In this document: positions 43,678 to 54,558 of the stretch, one piece after another | How positions within the stretch are numbered: the stretch's first letter is position 1 | How the letters are laid out: each line of letters starts with the position of its first letter | From: Caenorhabditis elegans | Taxonomy: Eukaryota > Nematoda > Chromadorea > Rhabditida > Rhabditidae | Direction: 5' to 3' | Assembly (NCBI RefSeq): GCF_000002985.6 | Contig: NC_003280.10 | Span: forward strand, 806,001-870,000 | Length of the DNA: 64,000 nt | Notes under the pieces: model-generated | What the model was told of the DNA's origin: nothing | What the model saw: the letters and a program-made list of their open reading frames with translations, nothing else | The model's database searches: none | Translations under genes and position numbers: made by a program

Positions 43678-44654
43678 TCATACAGTTACTGGTGGAATGA
43701 TGCTGGCCAACGGAGTAACTTCAAACTGTGCCATACAAAAGTCGTTGATGAGACTGTACTCACAGCATGCCTCGCAATATGGGTTAGGGTCCACGTTGAA
43801 GATACGGAAGCCGTATTTTGCCATGGTTTGGAGCAGTTCAAAGTGATTCAACGGGGTTCCATGAATTTCAATGAAGATCTGACAAACAAAATAGTCCTTG
43901 ATCAGTGGCTCCAAAGCAGTGAACTCTCCATTTTCAATATCCATTTTCAACAGCTCAATCTCACTTCTACCAGACTTCTCGAGCATCGATGAGATGGGCA
44001 GATTGTCCGGGATTTTTCCTACGAACAATTGGCCATTGATATTCTTGTATGACTCTTTCGTCTTTTCGTTTTGTTCTCCCTTAATTTACAGAGTGAATAT
44101 TTAAAATTCAAACGTTTTAAACTCACAATATCTGCTCCAAGTATGATGCATTGCTTCCCTGTAGCTTTGTGGATGTGTTCATCGTATTCTATTTGATTGT
44201 TAAGTCCCAATGACATCAACGTGCACCCATTTCGAACCATTTTTGGATTGCAAACATACTTTCCCCCGTCTCCTGACTCTCCAATTCTTTCCATATTCTC
44301 ACAATGAGCTTCCGTCTTCACCTTCGCGTAAAAGTCCTTGTTGTCATTTAACTTTGCTGCAGCAATCAGTAGCTTCCGGGCCTGATCCGCAGATTTAAAA
44401 GAAGATTTGCGGACCTCTTTTGCAGAATGGGAAGTGTAAAGAGCTGCTGGGTTAAGCACTCGAGCTTGTCGTGTGAAGCTCGGCAAAGAGCATTGTTCCA
44501 ATTTACGATCTGAATTTTCCCGTGTAACTAGCATAACTATGATCTTTTGAAACTTACTGATTTGATTGGACGTGATAAAAATAGACACTGAAATAAGAAG
44601 CAGCAGAACTAGCAAGAAGATGCTCAAGGAGCTCGAATTTTGTTTACGGAGCAT
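43678..44654 (-). CDS. METTL24-like (Methyltransf_22) methyltransferase, 3 exons, 293 aa
   Basis: Exons 44654-44558, 44509-44127, 44079-43678 on the complement. It has a signal-anchor (L-S-I-F-L-L-V-L-L-L-L-I-S-V-S-I-F), a stem, then the SAM-binding domain: G-E-S-G-D-G-G-K-Y-V-C-N-P, L-M-S-L-G-L-N-N-Q-I-E-Y-D, C-I-I-L-G-A-D-I, I-E-L-L-K-M-D-I-E-N-G-E-F and C-Q-I-F-I-E-I-H-G-T. The domain is that of METTL24-like secretory-pathway proteins, whose substrate is not established. Relatives usually have I-D-I-E-G-A-E; here the Gly is Asn. Intact, unlike the copy at 21891-22914. Its 5' flank has ACGTGAAACGTG (44751-44762), and a Helitron is inserted 128 bases upstream of the ATG. Confidence 0.9.
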
Positions 44655-45136
44655 GCCAGTCTTATCTTAAACAGTGACAAGAATCGTTGAGATGACGATG
44701 AATGTAAACTAAGGACTGACAGAGAAACGGATCAGTTTTTGGGTGTTTTCACGTGAAACGTGTTTGTGATTTTATAACTTACCAGCCGTTCGCACGCGCC
44801 AAGGCGCGTGCTCCGTCTGGCTTGAGATTTTTCCAAAAATTCACATAAAAATTATTGTAGTTTCTAGATTTTTAAAACATATTTTCAGCTTGGTTTTTGA
44901 ATTTTACAACTTGAGGTTGAAAACAGCATTGAAACAAATGTCATGTTTCGGATTATCAGTGAGAATATGAGATCTTCTCTTATTGAGTTTCAGTTTAAAA
45001 TATTTGGGAACAAATCGTGAATTTGATATAATTTCAATTTAAAATTACTTTTTTGAATAGTGTTTGTTCAAAACTATTTCACTTTGACAAATAAAGAAAT
45101 GTTGTATATTGTTATTGGTCGAAGTTCAATCGCTTC

Positions 45137-45207
45137 CAGCATGGCACAGCTGGTAGCGCGCGCCATTGGCGCGCGGACCTTTTGGTTCGATCCCCGCGAG
45201 GGCAAAA
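45137..45207 (+). other. tRNA-like sequence with Pol III A and B boxes inside the Helitron
   Basis: TGGCACAGCTGG at 45142-45153 fits the A box and GGTTCGATCCC at 45184-45194 fits the B box exactly, 30 bases apart. Between them is a GC palindrome (arms 45157-45164 and 45168-45175). Acceptor and T stems do not pair well and no T-run follows, so it is not a working tRNA. It may be a captured tRNA-derived piece or a second hairpin structure. Confidence 0.5.
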
Positions 45208-45423
45208 AAATTCTAAAATAGCAAAAGTGTTGCTGAGAATGGTCAAACTACTGGAGATGTCTAGCGAGACCCAGATAAGAGCAGAGGTGCTTCTGAGAGG
45301 GTTGGTGATTCAGGGGTAGTGCGAGCACTATCTCCTGTCTCTTATGTGGCACATTGTTGTGTTTCTGTGGTTATAATAATACTCTCTCCCCCCATACTCC
45401 TACATATGGGGGCGAGTGAGAAG

Positions 45424-45642
45424 GCTGGAGTTGTCGAGCGAGACCTCAGAAGAGAGCTGAGTTGTCTAGCGAGATAGCAGAGAAGAGATGAGTTGTCGAG
45501 CGAGACCTCAGAAGAGAGCTGAGTTGTCTAGCGAGATAGCAGAGAAGAGATGAGTTGTCGAGTGAGATAGCAGAGAAGAGATGAGTTGTGGAGTGAAACC
45601 TCAGAAGAGAGCTGAGTTGTCTAGCGAGATAGCAGAGAAGAA
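45424..45642. repeat. tandem repeat of GAGTTGTCKAGYGAGA type in the Helitron 3' part
   Basis: About seven units of 28-35 bases, alternating between a form ending CCTCAGAAGAGAGCT and one ending TAGCAGAGAAGAGAT, so the higher-order period is about 60. It ends just before the Rep-helicase stop at 45656. Confidence 0.8.
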
Positions 45643-45655
45643 TAATAAGCTTTAT

Positions 45656-48600
45656 TCAAAGAACTTCATTAAAAACGATATTGGTGACAATATTAGAACT
45701 GAATTTTACAATAAGACCTTCTTTGGTACGAACTCTTGATAGAGCAACATATAGTTGTCCATGAGTGAAAACATCGGTGGGAATCCAGAGACCGATTTTA
45801 GAAAAGGATTGTCCTTGGGCCTTGTTGATCGATAATGCAAATGATAAGCGAACTGGGAACTGTGTGCGCCTGAGTTGGAAAGAGATGTTCTTATCATCAT
45901 AGCAATCGATTCTTGGAATGATTGTGAAATGTCCTTTCCTCTCGCCAGTTGCAAAGCGACATCCAAGTGAGTGACTGGCCAATGTTTCGACAATGAAACG
46001 GGAACCATTGCAAAGGCCAGCGGAAACATCGAGATTCCTGAGCAGAATGATCACTGAGCCTTTCTTCAGCTTGAGAATATGGGGAGGAAGAGATGATGGG
46101 GACATCTTGTTGAGAAACTCGGTGGGATAGTGCATAGTATCCGCTTGATGTTCCACGATCACTTCATCTCGTGACAGATAGATTCTTTCCTCGCCAACCA
46201 TTCGATTGTGAACATCGTCATTCAGTTGAGCAACGTCGACGTTCTTAGGTGTAAGGATGACGTTGTCACATGGATCAGACGTGGTTGGATCGATAACTGC
46301 TCCGAACACTTCCTCGACGATGTTGTGATCGCACATGACAGAGAGTGGGAGTGTAACCTTTGAATCAGAGTCATTTGCAGATCCATCGCCAACATTGAGG
46401 AGGAATTGGATCCAATCCGAGTCTCCAGATGTTACTCTCATATTTGAGATGAGATGCAAAATTTGAAACTCTGTCCATAGTGGTGATCTTTTGATGCATG
46501 CGTCTACTTGATCAGCTCTAGAGCTTCTCTCCACCACAGGTAGGATTTGGCGAAAGTCTCCTCCGAGGATCAGGATCTTCCCACCAAATGGCTGATCGAT
46601 CTTTGTGAGATCCCTAAGCAGTACATCGACCGTGTCGAGGGCTGTCTGAAAGTTGAATGAATGATTTGATTAGTACGATCAGAATCACTCTAATACCTTG
46701 GGAACCATTGATGCTTCATCCCAAATGAAAACGTCGTTCTCCGCTAGCTCTTGTGCTTCTTTCAATTGCCTCTGATGAAGAGAAGACTTGCATTGATTTC
46801 TAATATCAAGCTTGAAAAGGGAAGCGGATGTTCGACCGAGTGGGAGCAAATTGGCTGCAATTCCTGTCCACGCCGTACACGCTACCTGAAAATATGCAGT
46901 ATTGAAATAACTTTAGTATGTTTGGTTGAAAGTTTACCTTCAGTCCTCTTCCAACACAGATGTTGTACAGAGTGATGTAGAGATAAGTCTTTCCGCTCCC
47001 TCCAGGCCCATCCAAATAGAAAAGACGGGGTAGCGAGGCATCATCTAATGCAGCAAGGATCTGGTCAGCTGCACGTTTCTGTTGATCATTGAGTGTCGCA
47101 AGGAGCCTATTGCCTTCTGATGCACATTGAGCAGGGTTGACTGTGTCGAGATCGATTGGTGGCGGATTGATAGATGGTTTGGTGACATCGAATCTTTTTC
47201 CAACCCTGGAAAAATATTATAATCTACTTTTGAAAAAAGCTCAAAAGATACCTTTGAAGGCGACTTTCGATATCAAAATATGCAAGTGCCTCAGCCTCTT
47301 TTTCCCTGCTCCAGCATGGCGAAAATCCTCAGAAAGATCCCACTTCACGGCATCCCAAAGTGCGTTCAGATCGTGAACTTCGTTAAAAAGAATGATAGCG
47401 ACAAACATTGAGCGAAGAGCTGCGGGCACTGAGCATCCAGCCCACTCTTTCAAAGACTTCAAATATTCGCTGTCATCATTCAGAAGTCCTTGAGCTTTTG
47501 CTGCTTCCACATAAGTTGCGTATACCACTGGAACATTGTTCTCGTCCAAAACAGTACGAAGATCTTCGAATGACGTCGCTCCTTTGATGTTCAAAAGAAG
47601 AATTCGAAGTGCGTATCTCTCGGTTTCGTATGGTGGGACAGTGTACATTCGGCCTATCTGCCTTGTGCCTCTTCCTCGAACCTTCCAGCCATCCTTTTTC
47701 ACAAAGGTGAAGTGCGTTGGCATATCCATGTAGAAGAATTGGCGTGAATCAACAAATGTCGAAGGGATGTTCCCGCTCTCCGCAATATCCTTGCTCTTTT
47801 GGTTGATCTTAAACCAAGCTGTGAGAGTCGTGTCGGTTTGTGATGAAGATTCGAGTTGTTGTGTGGTGACACTGGCTCTAAAGTAGATCGTTTGGAATCC
47901 TTCGAGATGCACAGCGAGTCGATAAATTGTATCGGACTTCTTTTCCAGTTTGAATCCCAAGATGTGGTGGATTGCCTCGGGAGCACAGACGTATCGAGCA
48001 TCTAGATGCTCTCGGATCTCATCAACAACATTTCCATCTCCACGTACATTTTGGATGATGTTGAGTGCAGCACGGTCATGTCCTTTGTAGACATATTTGA
48101 AGAGATATTTTACAGCTTCGATGAATCCACAAATCTCGACATTCATGTGAGCATTGTAACGGAGCAGAAGCCGTTTGTTGTATGGAACAACTCTCCTGTT
48201 ATCGAGATGTTGGGTGCCATAATCCACATATCGTCCATCATCCCTTCGACGATACCCGGGATATCCATCAACGTTGAGAGTGGTGCTAGGATGAAAATCC
48301 TTCGGATACCTTTTCGAGCAGTGCCCATCAACCATGCATGGCGAGTGAGGATTTTGAGCACCATATGGACGATGCATCATGGCGGTGGTCACAATGCGAT
48401 GAAGTTCTGGCTCGTTGTCAGGATTTGGAATCTCAGCTTGCACAATCTTGTCGATGTCCTCCGAGGTTCGTGGCTTTGAGTTCTCTGCCATAGTTAACAG
48501 CATGTGTACATGAGGAAGACCTCGTTTTTGCCATTCGAACACGGAAATGTATGCGGCAACGTGTCCGAGAATATCCCGATTTAGAAGATCGTCAAACAGC

Positions 48601-50210
48601 GCATCTACCTGGAACACAATGAAGAAAGTGATGAGTTAAATATAGATCTTCAACTTACTTTTAGCTTGAAGACACGGGCAATAAGGTCTGGACGATCAGA
48701 TGCAGATTGTCGCGGACCGAGGTTTTCAGAAATCTCTGTCCATGCAGGATTACACGTGAAAGTTAAAAATATATCAGGCTTTCCGAACTTCGAGACAATA
48801 GCCATCGCGTCTTGAAAGTTTTGGACCATTGCTCGGGGACTCCCTGGAAAAGATGATGGAAGAACGATGCGTCTTCCTGGGACATCAGTATCTCCAGCAA
48901 TATAATCCTGAACCGCATTGTAGTTGGCGGCTTTCAAATCAACTTGATGAGTTCGATGATAGTTTAGCCTGTTTTGCTCGATCTGCAAAAACATGATTAT
49001 TTTGTGAACATGAGATCATGTATTCTTACCTTTACCCATGAGTCTACTGCAAACTGTTGAAACAGGGCACGCCCGTGATGCAGTGGATTGAAAACTCCTG
49101 ATCTCTCCATGAGCAGGTAACTGTAGTACATCTTCTGAGTAATCCTTCCTTGTTTCTTCTCCGATGGTCTCTTTTCCAAGTCAGGATGCCATCCGTCGGT
49201 TCCATTTGGAAACAATACAGGATATGTGAGAGGATCGCAGATCCTATCGATATCACGAATCGTCTTAAGTCCTCCTCCTCTTGGATGAACAGCCAAAGAG
49301 CGAGTGGTTGGCACGTCATCGTCTTCGCCCACAAAAACAACTGCGACTTCATTCGCTTGTGGCAAGTTATAACGTCGTGGATCCTTAGTTGTCGAAATAT
49401 CGAAGATCAGTCGAACGCATCCCGGATGTCGTACTTCCTTTGCAGCTTCAGAATTTTCTTTTTCTTCAACTTCAGCCATCATCTTGTATGCCTGTGCATA
49501 TGGATTGGTTCTCAACAGAAGACTGCTCAATTCAGCCATAACAGCAGGATCACAATCGGCATTGGCAGGATTTCCAAGCCTCTCGTCTGTTGCTTGATCA
49601 GTGTCCAGGATGTAGATCTGTCCAAATGCTGGTCTCTGGCCTGGATCCGGGTGAAGTGGTCCCGCAAAATGGTAAACTTGACCGTGGATTTTGAAGCAGT
49701 ATGGGCCGCGGCCTCTCGGAACATCAAGTTGTGCACCCATCGATGCCATTGCGAACGATGAATTAAACTGTCGGATGTTCTTCTGGAAGTTACGGGCGTG
49801 AGAAGAATCATCGAGGAGAAGATGTCGTAGTTCATCTGGGTAGTTGGAGAATCGATCTTGAAGTGTGGTTGTTAATCCGAAGTTGCAACACATATTGATA
49901 TGATCGTTGGATGAGGACACCTCTCCTGAAACATTAAATTTCTGTATGATGCTAGTATATGTTATTAGTTATGAAAAAAACCAATCTGAAACTCAGAATG
50001 GAAATAAGAAGTAGAAGTTCACTAAACTTTGAAAAAATGTATACCTTGAAAGAATCTGGCATTGCAGTTCTTGCACACACATCTCATGCTTCCAAGGTAG
50101 TTGGGATTGGCAACAGATGACGTATCGTGTGTTTTTGCTACTTCATTTCTTTTTTTCTTCATCCATATTCTTTTTTTATATTTCATCTCAGCCTTTTCCT
50201 CTTCTGACAT
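45656..50210 (-). CDS. Helitron Rep-helicase transposase, 7 exons, ~1396 aa, one-base frameshift
   Basis: Exons on the complement: 50210-50045, 49925-49030, 48982-48659, 48608-47252, 47205-46938, 46885-46697, 46645-45656. Order of parts: N-terminal zinc-finger-like C-x-x-C segment (R-C-V-C-K-N-C-N-A-R); Rep domain with the HUH motif R-G-L-P-H-V-H-M-L-L (about residue 497) and the two-tyrosine helix Y-L-F-K-Y-V-Y-K-G (about 630); Pif1-type helicase with Walker A G-P-G-G-S-G-K-T, Walker B I-W-D-E-A-S-M, G-G-D-F-R-Q-I-L-P-V, and motifs I-N-K-A-Q-G-Q-S-F and Y-V-A-L-S-R-V. The Rep and helicase frames join only if one base is gained at the A run opposite 47299-47303, near the end of exon 4. All catalytic residues remain. 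The element is therefore either recently inactivated or affected by a sequence error. Confidence 0.88.
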
Positions 50211-50258
50211 TGAAGCTCGTTTCTGCGTTATTGGAACATTCTCTTCTTTTTCTGCAAC

Positions 50259-50616
50259 TTCTGGAAGATTCCAGAAGTTTCTTTTACTGTAATGGGCGGA
50301 GCCTATGACGTCACATTCTGTGACGCTGATATATTTGGCGTCATCACCTATTTTTTTCCGAATGTGAGACTATATAGGTGTCATCATATGTGACGTCATA
50401 ATCTGTGACTTATTTTTTGTTACGCCAGTGATTGTGACGTCATCAGAATTTTCTGGAAGTTTCTCCAAAATTCTAGAAGGTTCCAGAATTTTCTGAAAAT
50501 TATATTGGGTTCAGCCTGTGACGTTTACTTAATGTCCTCATCATGTGTGACGTCGTCAAGTGTTACGTAATCCGAGATATCTAGAAGTTTTTCGAAATTT
50601 CTAGAAGATTCTCGAA
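50259..50616. promoter_or_regulatory. cluster of three heat shock elements with interspersed TGACGTCA sites
   Basis: HSE pentamers with exact 5-base phasing: 50259-50281 (TTC-GAA-TTC-GAA-TTC), 50447-50494 (nine of ten positions from 50447 to 50494 filled) and 50584-50616 (six of seven). Perfect TGACGTCA octamers at 50306, 50391 and 50436, and TGACGTCG at 50548. They lie 50-400 bases upstream of the transposase ATG, inside the Helitron. HSF-1 binding sites carried by Helitrons have been reported in Caenorhabditis. TGACGTCA is the CREB/ATF-type site. Function here is inferred. Confidence 0.8.
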
Positions 50617-50789
50617 GTTTATTGCATGAAGTTTTCCTCTTCTATAGGTTTATTAAATTCTAAACAAATGTGCCGGTATGTCGCATTGGTTGTGTGCGGG
50701 AATTTGGTGTGAACCTTTTGTGGTTCAAACTATCTTCCCCTTCATACTTTTTTTTTCTGTCAAACAAAGTTAAATTTGACTACTCCGAC

Positions 50790-51776
50790 AAAATTTCTCT
50801 AAAAATTTGAATTTCCCGTCATAATTTTTCACTGAAAATTTGAATTCCCGCCAAAAATTTTTCAGAAAATTTGAATTCCCGCCAAAATTTTTCACAGAAA
50901 ATTTGAATTCCCGCCAAAATTTTTCAGAGAAAATTTGAATTCCCGCCAAAAATGTTTCAGAAAATTTGAATTCACGCCAAAAATTTTCAAAGAAAATTTG
51001 AATTCCCGCCAAAAAATTTTGAAGAAAATTTGAATTCCCGCCAAAAATTTTCAAAGAAAATTTGAATTCCCGCCAAAATTTTTCAGAGAAATTTTGAATT
51101 CCCGCCAAAAATGTTTCAGAAAATTTGAATTCACGCCAAAAATGTTTCAGAAAATTTGAATTCACGCCAAAAATTTTCAAAGAAAATTTGAATTCCCGCC
51201 AAAAAATTTTTCAGAAAATTTGAATTCCCGCCAAAAATTTTCAAAGAAAATTTAAATTCCCGCCAAAAATTTTCAGAGAAATTTTGAATTCCCGCCAAAA
51301 AATTTTAAAGAAAATTTAAATTCCCGCCAAAAATTTTCAGAGAAAATTTGAATTCCCGCCAAAAATGTTTCAGAAAATTTGAATTCACGCCAAAAATGTT
51401 TCAGAAAATTTGAATTCACGCCAAAAATTTTCAAAGAAAATTTGAATTCCCGCCAAAAAATTTTTCAGAAAATTTGAATTCCCGCCAAAAATTTTCAAAG
51501 AAAATTTGAATTCCCGCCAAAAAATTTTGAAGGAAATTTAAATTCCCGCCAAATTTTTTCAGAGAAAATTTGAATTCCCGCCAAAAATTTTTCAGAAAAT
51601 TTGAACAACCGCCAAAAATTTTCACAGAAAATTTGAATTCCCGCCGAAAAATTTCAAAGAAAATTTAAATTCCCGCCAAAATGTATGGGTCTCGCCACGA
51701 TGGGTCTCGCCACGATGGGTCTCGCCACGATGGGTCTCGCCACGAAGGGTCTCGCAACGATGGGTCTCGCCACGAA
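50790..51776. repeat. two minisatellites in the Helitron 5' part
   Basis: From about 50790 to 51680 some 30 units of roughly 30 bases built on AATTTGAATTCCCGCCAAAA with variable A/T-runs (and a CACGCC variant). From 51685 to 51776 six units of 15 bases, GGGTCTCGCCACGAT. A further TGACGTCA is at 51818. The translated frames of the first array are repeats, not proteins. Confidence 0.9.
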
Positions 51777-51896
51777 GGGTGACTGGCCCCGCCCACAACT
51801 CTCAGTGACTTTAGGGGTGACGTCACAGACTACAAAGACTACATAGACTACAAACTATGGACAGACCCACACTATTTTTTTATATATAAGTAATGA

Positions 51897-54018
51897 TAGT
51901 TCACGGGATATATAATGTACAGTTACTATTTTGAAAGTTTCGATTCACAAATGTTTTTAGCCAAATCATGACGTCATTCGTTTGTCAGGGTGCCTATTAA
52001 GCTGTTATGATGCTCCAATTACTGCTGCTCAGCAGCTTTCACAGCAATTTTGAGCTTCTCTCCTTACCGGGTTGAATTCATAGATTCAATCATTCCTTCA
52101 ACTTCAATATCTTCCTACAATCGTCACTTCTCACAGTTGTCATTGTCAGGTAACTAGCATATACGGTCATTCTGTGTAGTAAGGAAACATAGTCTAAACG
52201 GTGATGTGGAAACCTATGACAATAATAATCTAGCAGAGAGGGCACTTTTTTCAAGTTAATGATCATCTTGTATCGCGTCCGCCTTATACTAAAAATACCA
52301 AAATAAAAAGCCAAAAATTACGAAAAGTTGACTGAATCGCTTCCAGCAAGTGAAAAATGAGCTCGATGTCGCACAGGTGTTAGGTATATAATTCAATGTG
52401 GAACGAGCACGGTAACCAGTAAAAAATACGGTTTTAGCACAAAATTTATTCACTTTACACAAGAAGTACAAGTTTAGTAAAATACTGAACCAAATGAGAT
52501 ATATTCAAAACTGTGTTCAGCAGTGTTTCTTGATCTGTCACATTTGTAGATGGAACAATCTACGAATCAATTGGAGCAGCCGTTGAATGACCACAAAATT
52601 GCCACACGTAATTCGATCCACCGTATTGAGCATTGATTGAGCACTGGAATGTGAGATAAAAAAGAGTAGAGTTGAAGCACATCGTGTGCGAAAAAATCCT
52701 ATTCAGAACCAGGTTAAGCATTTGCATAGTTGATAGAACAGTTGTTGATGATTTTGTGATTTGTGATTCAAATTTATATCAGCTACAAATTTCATGTGAT
52801 AGTTCATCTTTAAAACATCGTAGTGCTTCTGCAAATGTGCTTAACAACTCCAAGTTGATTGTGATATCGAGGCCAATCTGAAAAACTCTTGTTTTAATAC
52901 TTTCATACAAAAAATCTACTCACCATTGCTAACTATTGTTTAACTGTCAAACGTAATTCCAGCCATATTATTTTTCGGCCATTCTTTTCAAATAACACTG
53001 TGAGCTTCACTTTGATTTTTTCACAAGTCTCCGTCAACCCACGAGCAACAACTGATAGTTTGAGGAAGTTCTTTTACCGCTTCGAAATTGCGAAGAGCCA
53101 ACGAATTAAGAACTTGAGCAATTATTGAAGCAAGAAAGAATGAGTCGGCGAAAAGGTTGGAGATGCTCAGCAGGTTTCATCTCATTTGCCACGCCAGAAG
53201 TGACACCTTGCGAAATTGTAGCGCCGACCAATCGAAACTCTCCGAGTTTTATAGATCCAATGAATCGGGCATTGGCAATAAACACTTGACGCAAAGTAAA
53301 ATTCCAACGTGCATGATGAGTTATTAAAAACAGTATTATCCAACCCTGAAACTTTAAAACTCACCGATCTGATCAGAAATGTAAATCAGAACTGTAGAGA
53401 TCCAAAAAGATTAGCCAGAGGAAAGCTCGTAGAGGCTCGGAGCATAAATAACGTCTGATATCTTTCCAAAGTTGGGGAAAGACCAGTGTTTGAACGAGCA
53501 GTTGATTGAGCCGCAGGAAAATCGGGAAAATTCTGAATTTTATTCAGTAAAATATCCGGTTTGTTGGATATCACGTGAGACGTGTATTATTTGTAATTTT
53601 GAATTGTTTGTATTATGTGAGTTTTCGCGTGAAAATAATGTGTAAATGTTTTTTACGTTTTTTTTTTTTAAATTTATTTATTTTACTAAATAAATGTTAC
53701 AAAAGAAAAAAAAACTTTTGTGTTTCGGAGGTTTTGATAGAAAGAAAATATATTCAAAATCCATGAAAATTGATTAAGTCACTTTTTGTTTTGTTCTTCA
53801 TACTGTTTTTTTTCAACTGCTACTCTCTATAAAATTTAGCCATTTGAAACGCCCGTGCAATATGTAAAAAATCTGCTGAATTCAAAACTGATTGGAGTTC
53901 TTCGGAACGAACAAAATTATTACAGAGCTATTTTTTCATGCGTTCAGCATTATTCCAACATACAGAAGTATCATAAATTGTTTTGCTTAATCTGAGCAAC
54001 AAAGTCTGACAGAGTTCA
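51897..54018. other. no firm gene; first copy of a two-copy repeat at about 52390-52830
   Basis: The segment with TTTAGTAAAATACTGAACC and TTCAGCAGTGTT at 52460-52545 recurs at 54080-54165, and the similarity continues to about 52830/54540. Short complement frames (53106-53294, 53386-53574) look protein-like in places but cannot be linked by good splice sites or to a family. An ACGTGAGACGTG motif lies at 53573-53584. Confidence 0.45.
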
Positions 54019-54558
54019 ACGTGGAACTAGCATAGTAACCAGTAAAAACACAGAATTCAGCACAAAATTTATTTCTTAAGAATTACAAGTTTAGTAAAAT
54101 ACTGAACCAAATGGGATATATTCAAAACTCTGTTCAGCAGTGTTCCTTGCTTAATCTGTCACATTTGTTGCGAGTTACCTCCTGTGGAAGCTTCATAAAT
54201 TACAATTCCAGTCATGTGATTCAGTCGTACTCAAAATTGAATTGAGCATTGTTAAGAACTTTGATGTCAGATTATAAATGAGTGGAGTTAAAACATAGTA
54301 TCTGAGAGCAAGGCACTTTCAGCAGAGTAGACTCGCAACTTGCACAAATTGATGAAAAAGTAGATGGAGCAATCGACGGAACAATTGGAGCAGCCGTTGA
54401 AAAACCACAAAATTTCCAAGTAGAGTTAAAGCACATCGTGAAACGAGCACATTCAGCACCTGATTAACCATTTTCATAGCTGATGGAAAAGTACACAGAT
54501 CATTTGATAAAACAGTTGTTGATGTTTTTCGTTTGTTGATGTGTTGACATTTTTCCAT
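54019..54558 (-). other. second copy of the 52.4-kb repeat, with a 79-codon frame of unknown meaning
   Basis: Shares the 5' and 3' parts with 52390-52830 but has a different middle. A complement frame from an ATG at 54558 to 54319 is Leu/Phe-rich and crosses the repeat; the matching frame in the other copy differs completely after a few codons, so conserved coding is doubtful. Confidence 0.4.

Larger units (their letters stand above)
44782..51896 (-). mobile_element. Helitron, 7.1 kb, both termini recognisable
   Basis: On the complement the element starts at 51896 with TCATTACTTATATATAAA and ends at 44782 with CTGG. Six bases before the end there is a 9-bp GC-rich stem (arms 44803-44811 and 44792-44800, loop of 2), the hairpin typical of Helitron 3' ends (CTRR). 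The flanking host bases are A on the 5' side and T on the 3' side, the expected A^T insertion with no target duplication. Inside are a Rep-helicase gene, two tandem-repeat arrays in the 5' part and one in the 3' part. The termini were found by eye; empty-site comparison was not possible. Confidence 0.82.

Noticed and set aside
45137-45207. Functional tRNA gene
   Set aside because: A and B boxes match, but the T stem pairs only two bases, the acceptor stem fails and no terminator T-run follows.
48006-48479. 157-codon plus-strand frame
   Set aside because: Antisense shadow of the Rep domain exon of the Helitron.
49150-49761. 203-codon plus-strand frame
   Set aside because: Antisense shadow of the second Rep-helicase exon.
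50770-51180. 136-codon repetitive frame (K-F-S-E type repeats)
   Set aside because: Pure translation of the ~30-bp minisatellite; unit length varies, so the frame is accidental.
50790-51776. CRISPR-like alternation of repeat and spacer
   Set aside because: Eukaryotic context, and the units are contiguous degenerate tandem repeats without unique spacers.
53106-53574. Two protein-like minus-strand frames as a small gene
   Set aside because: Parts look coding-like, but no consistent start, splice joins or family could be established.
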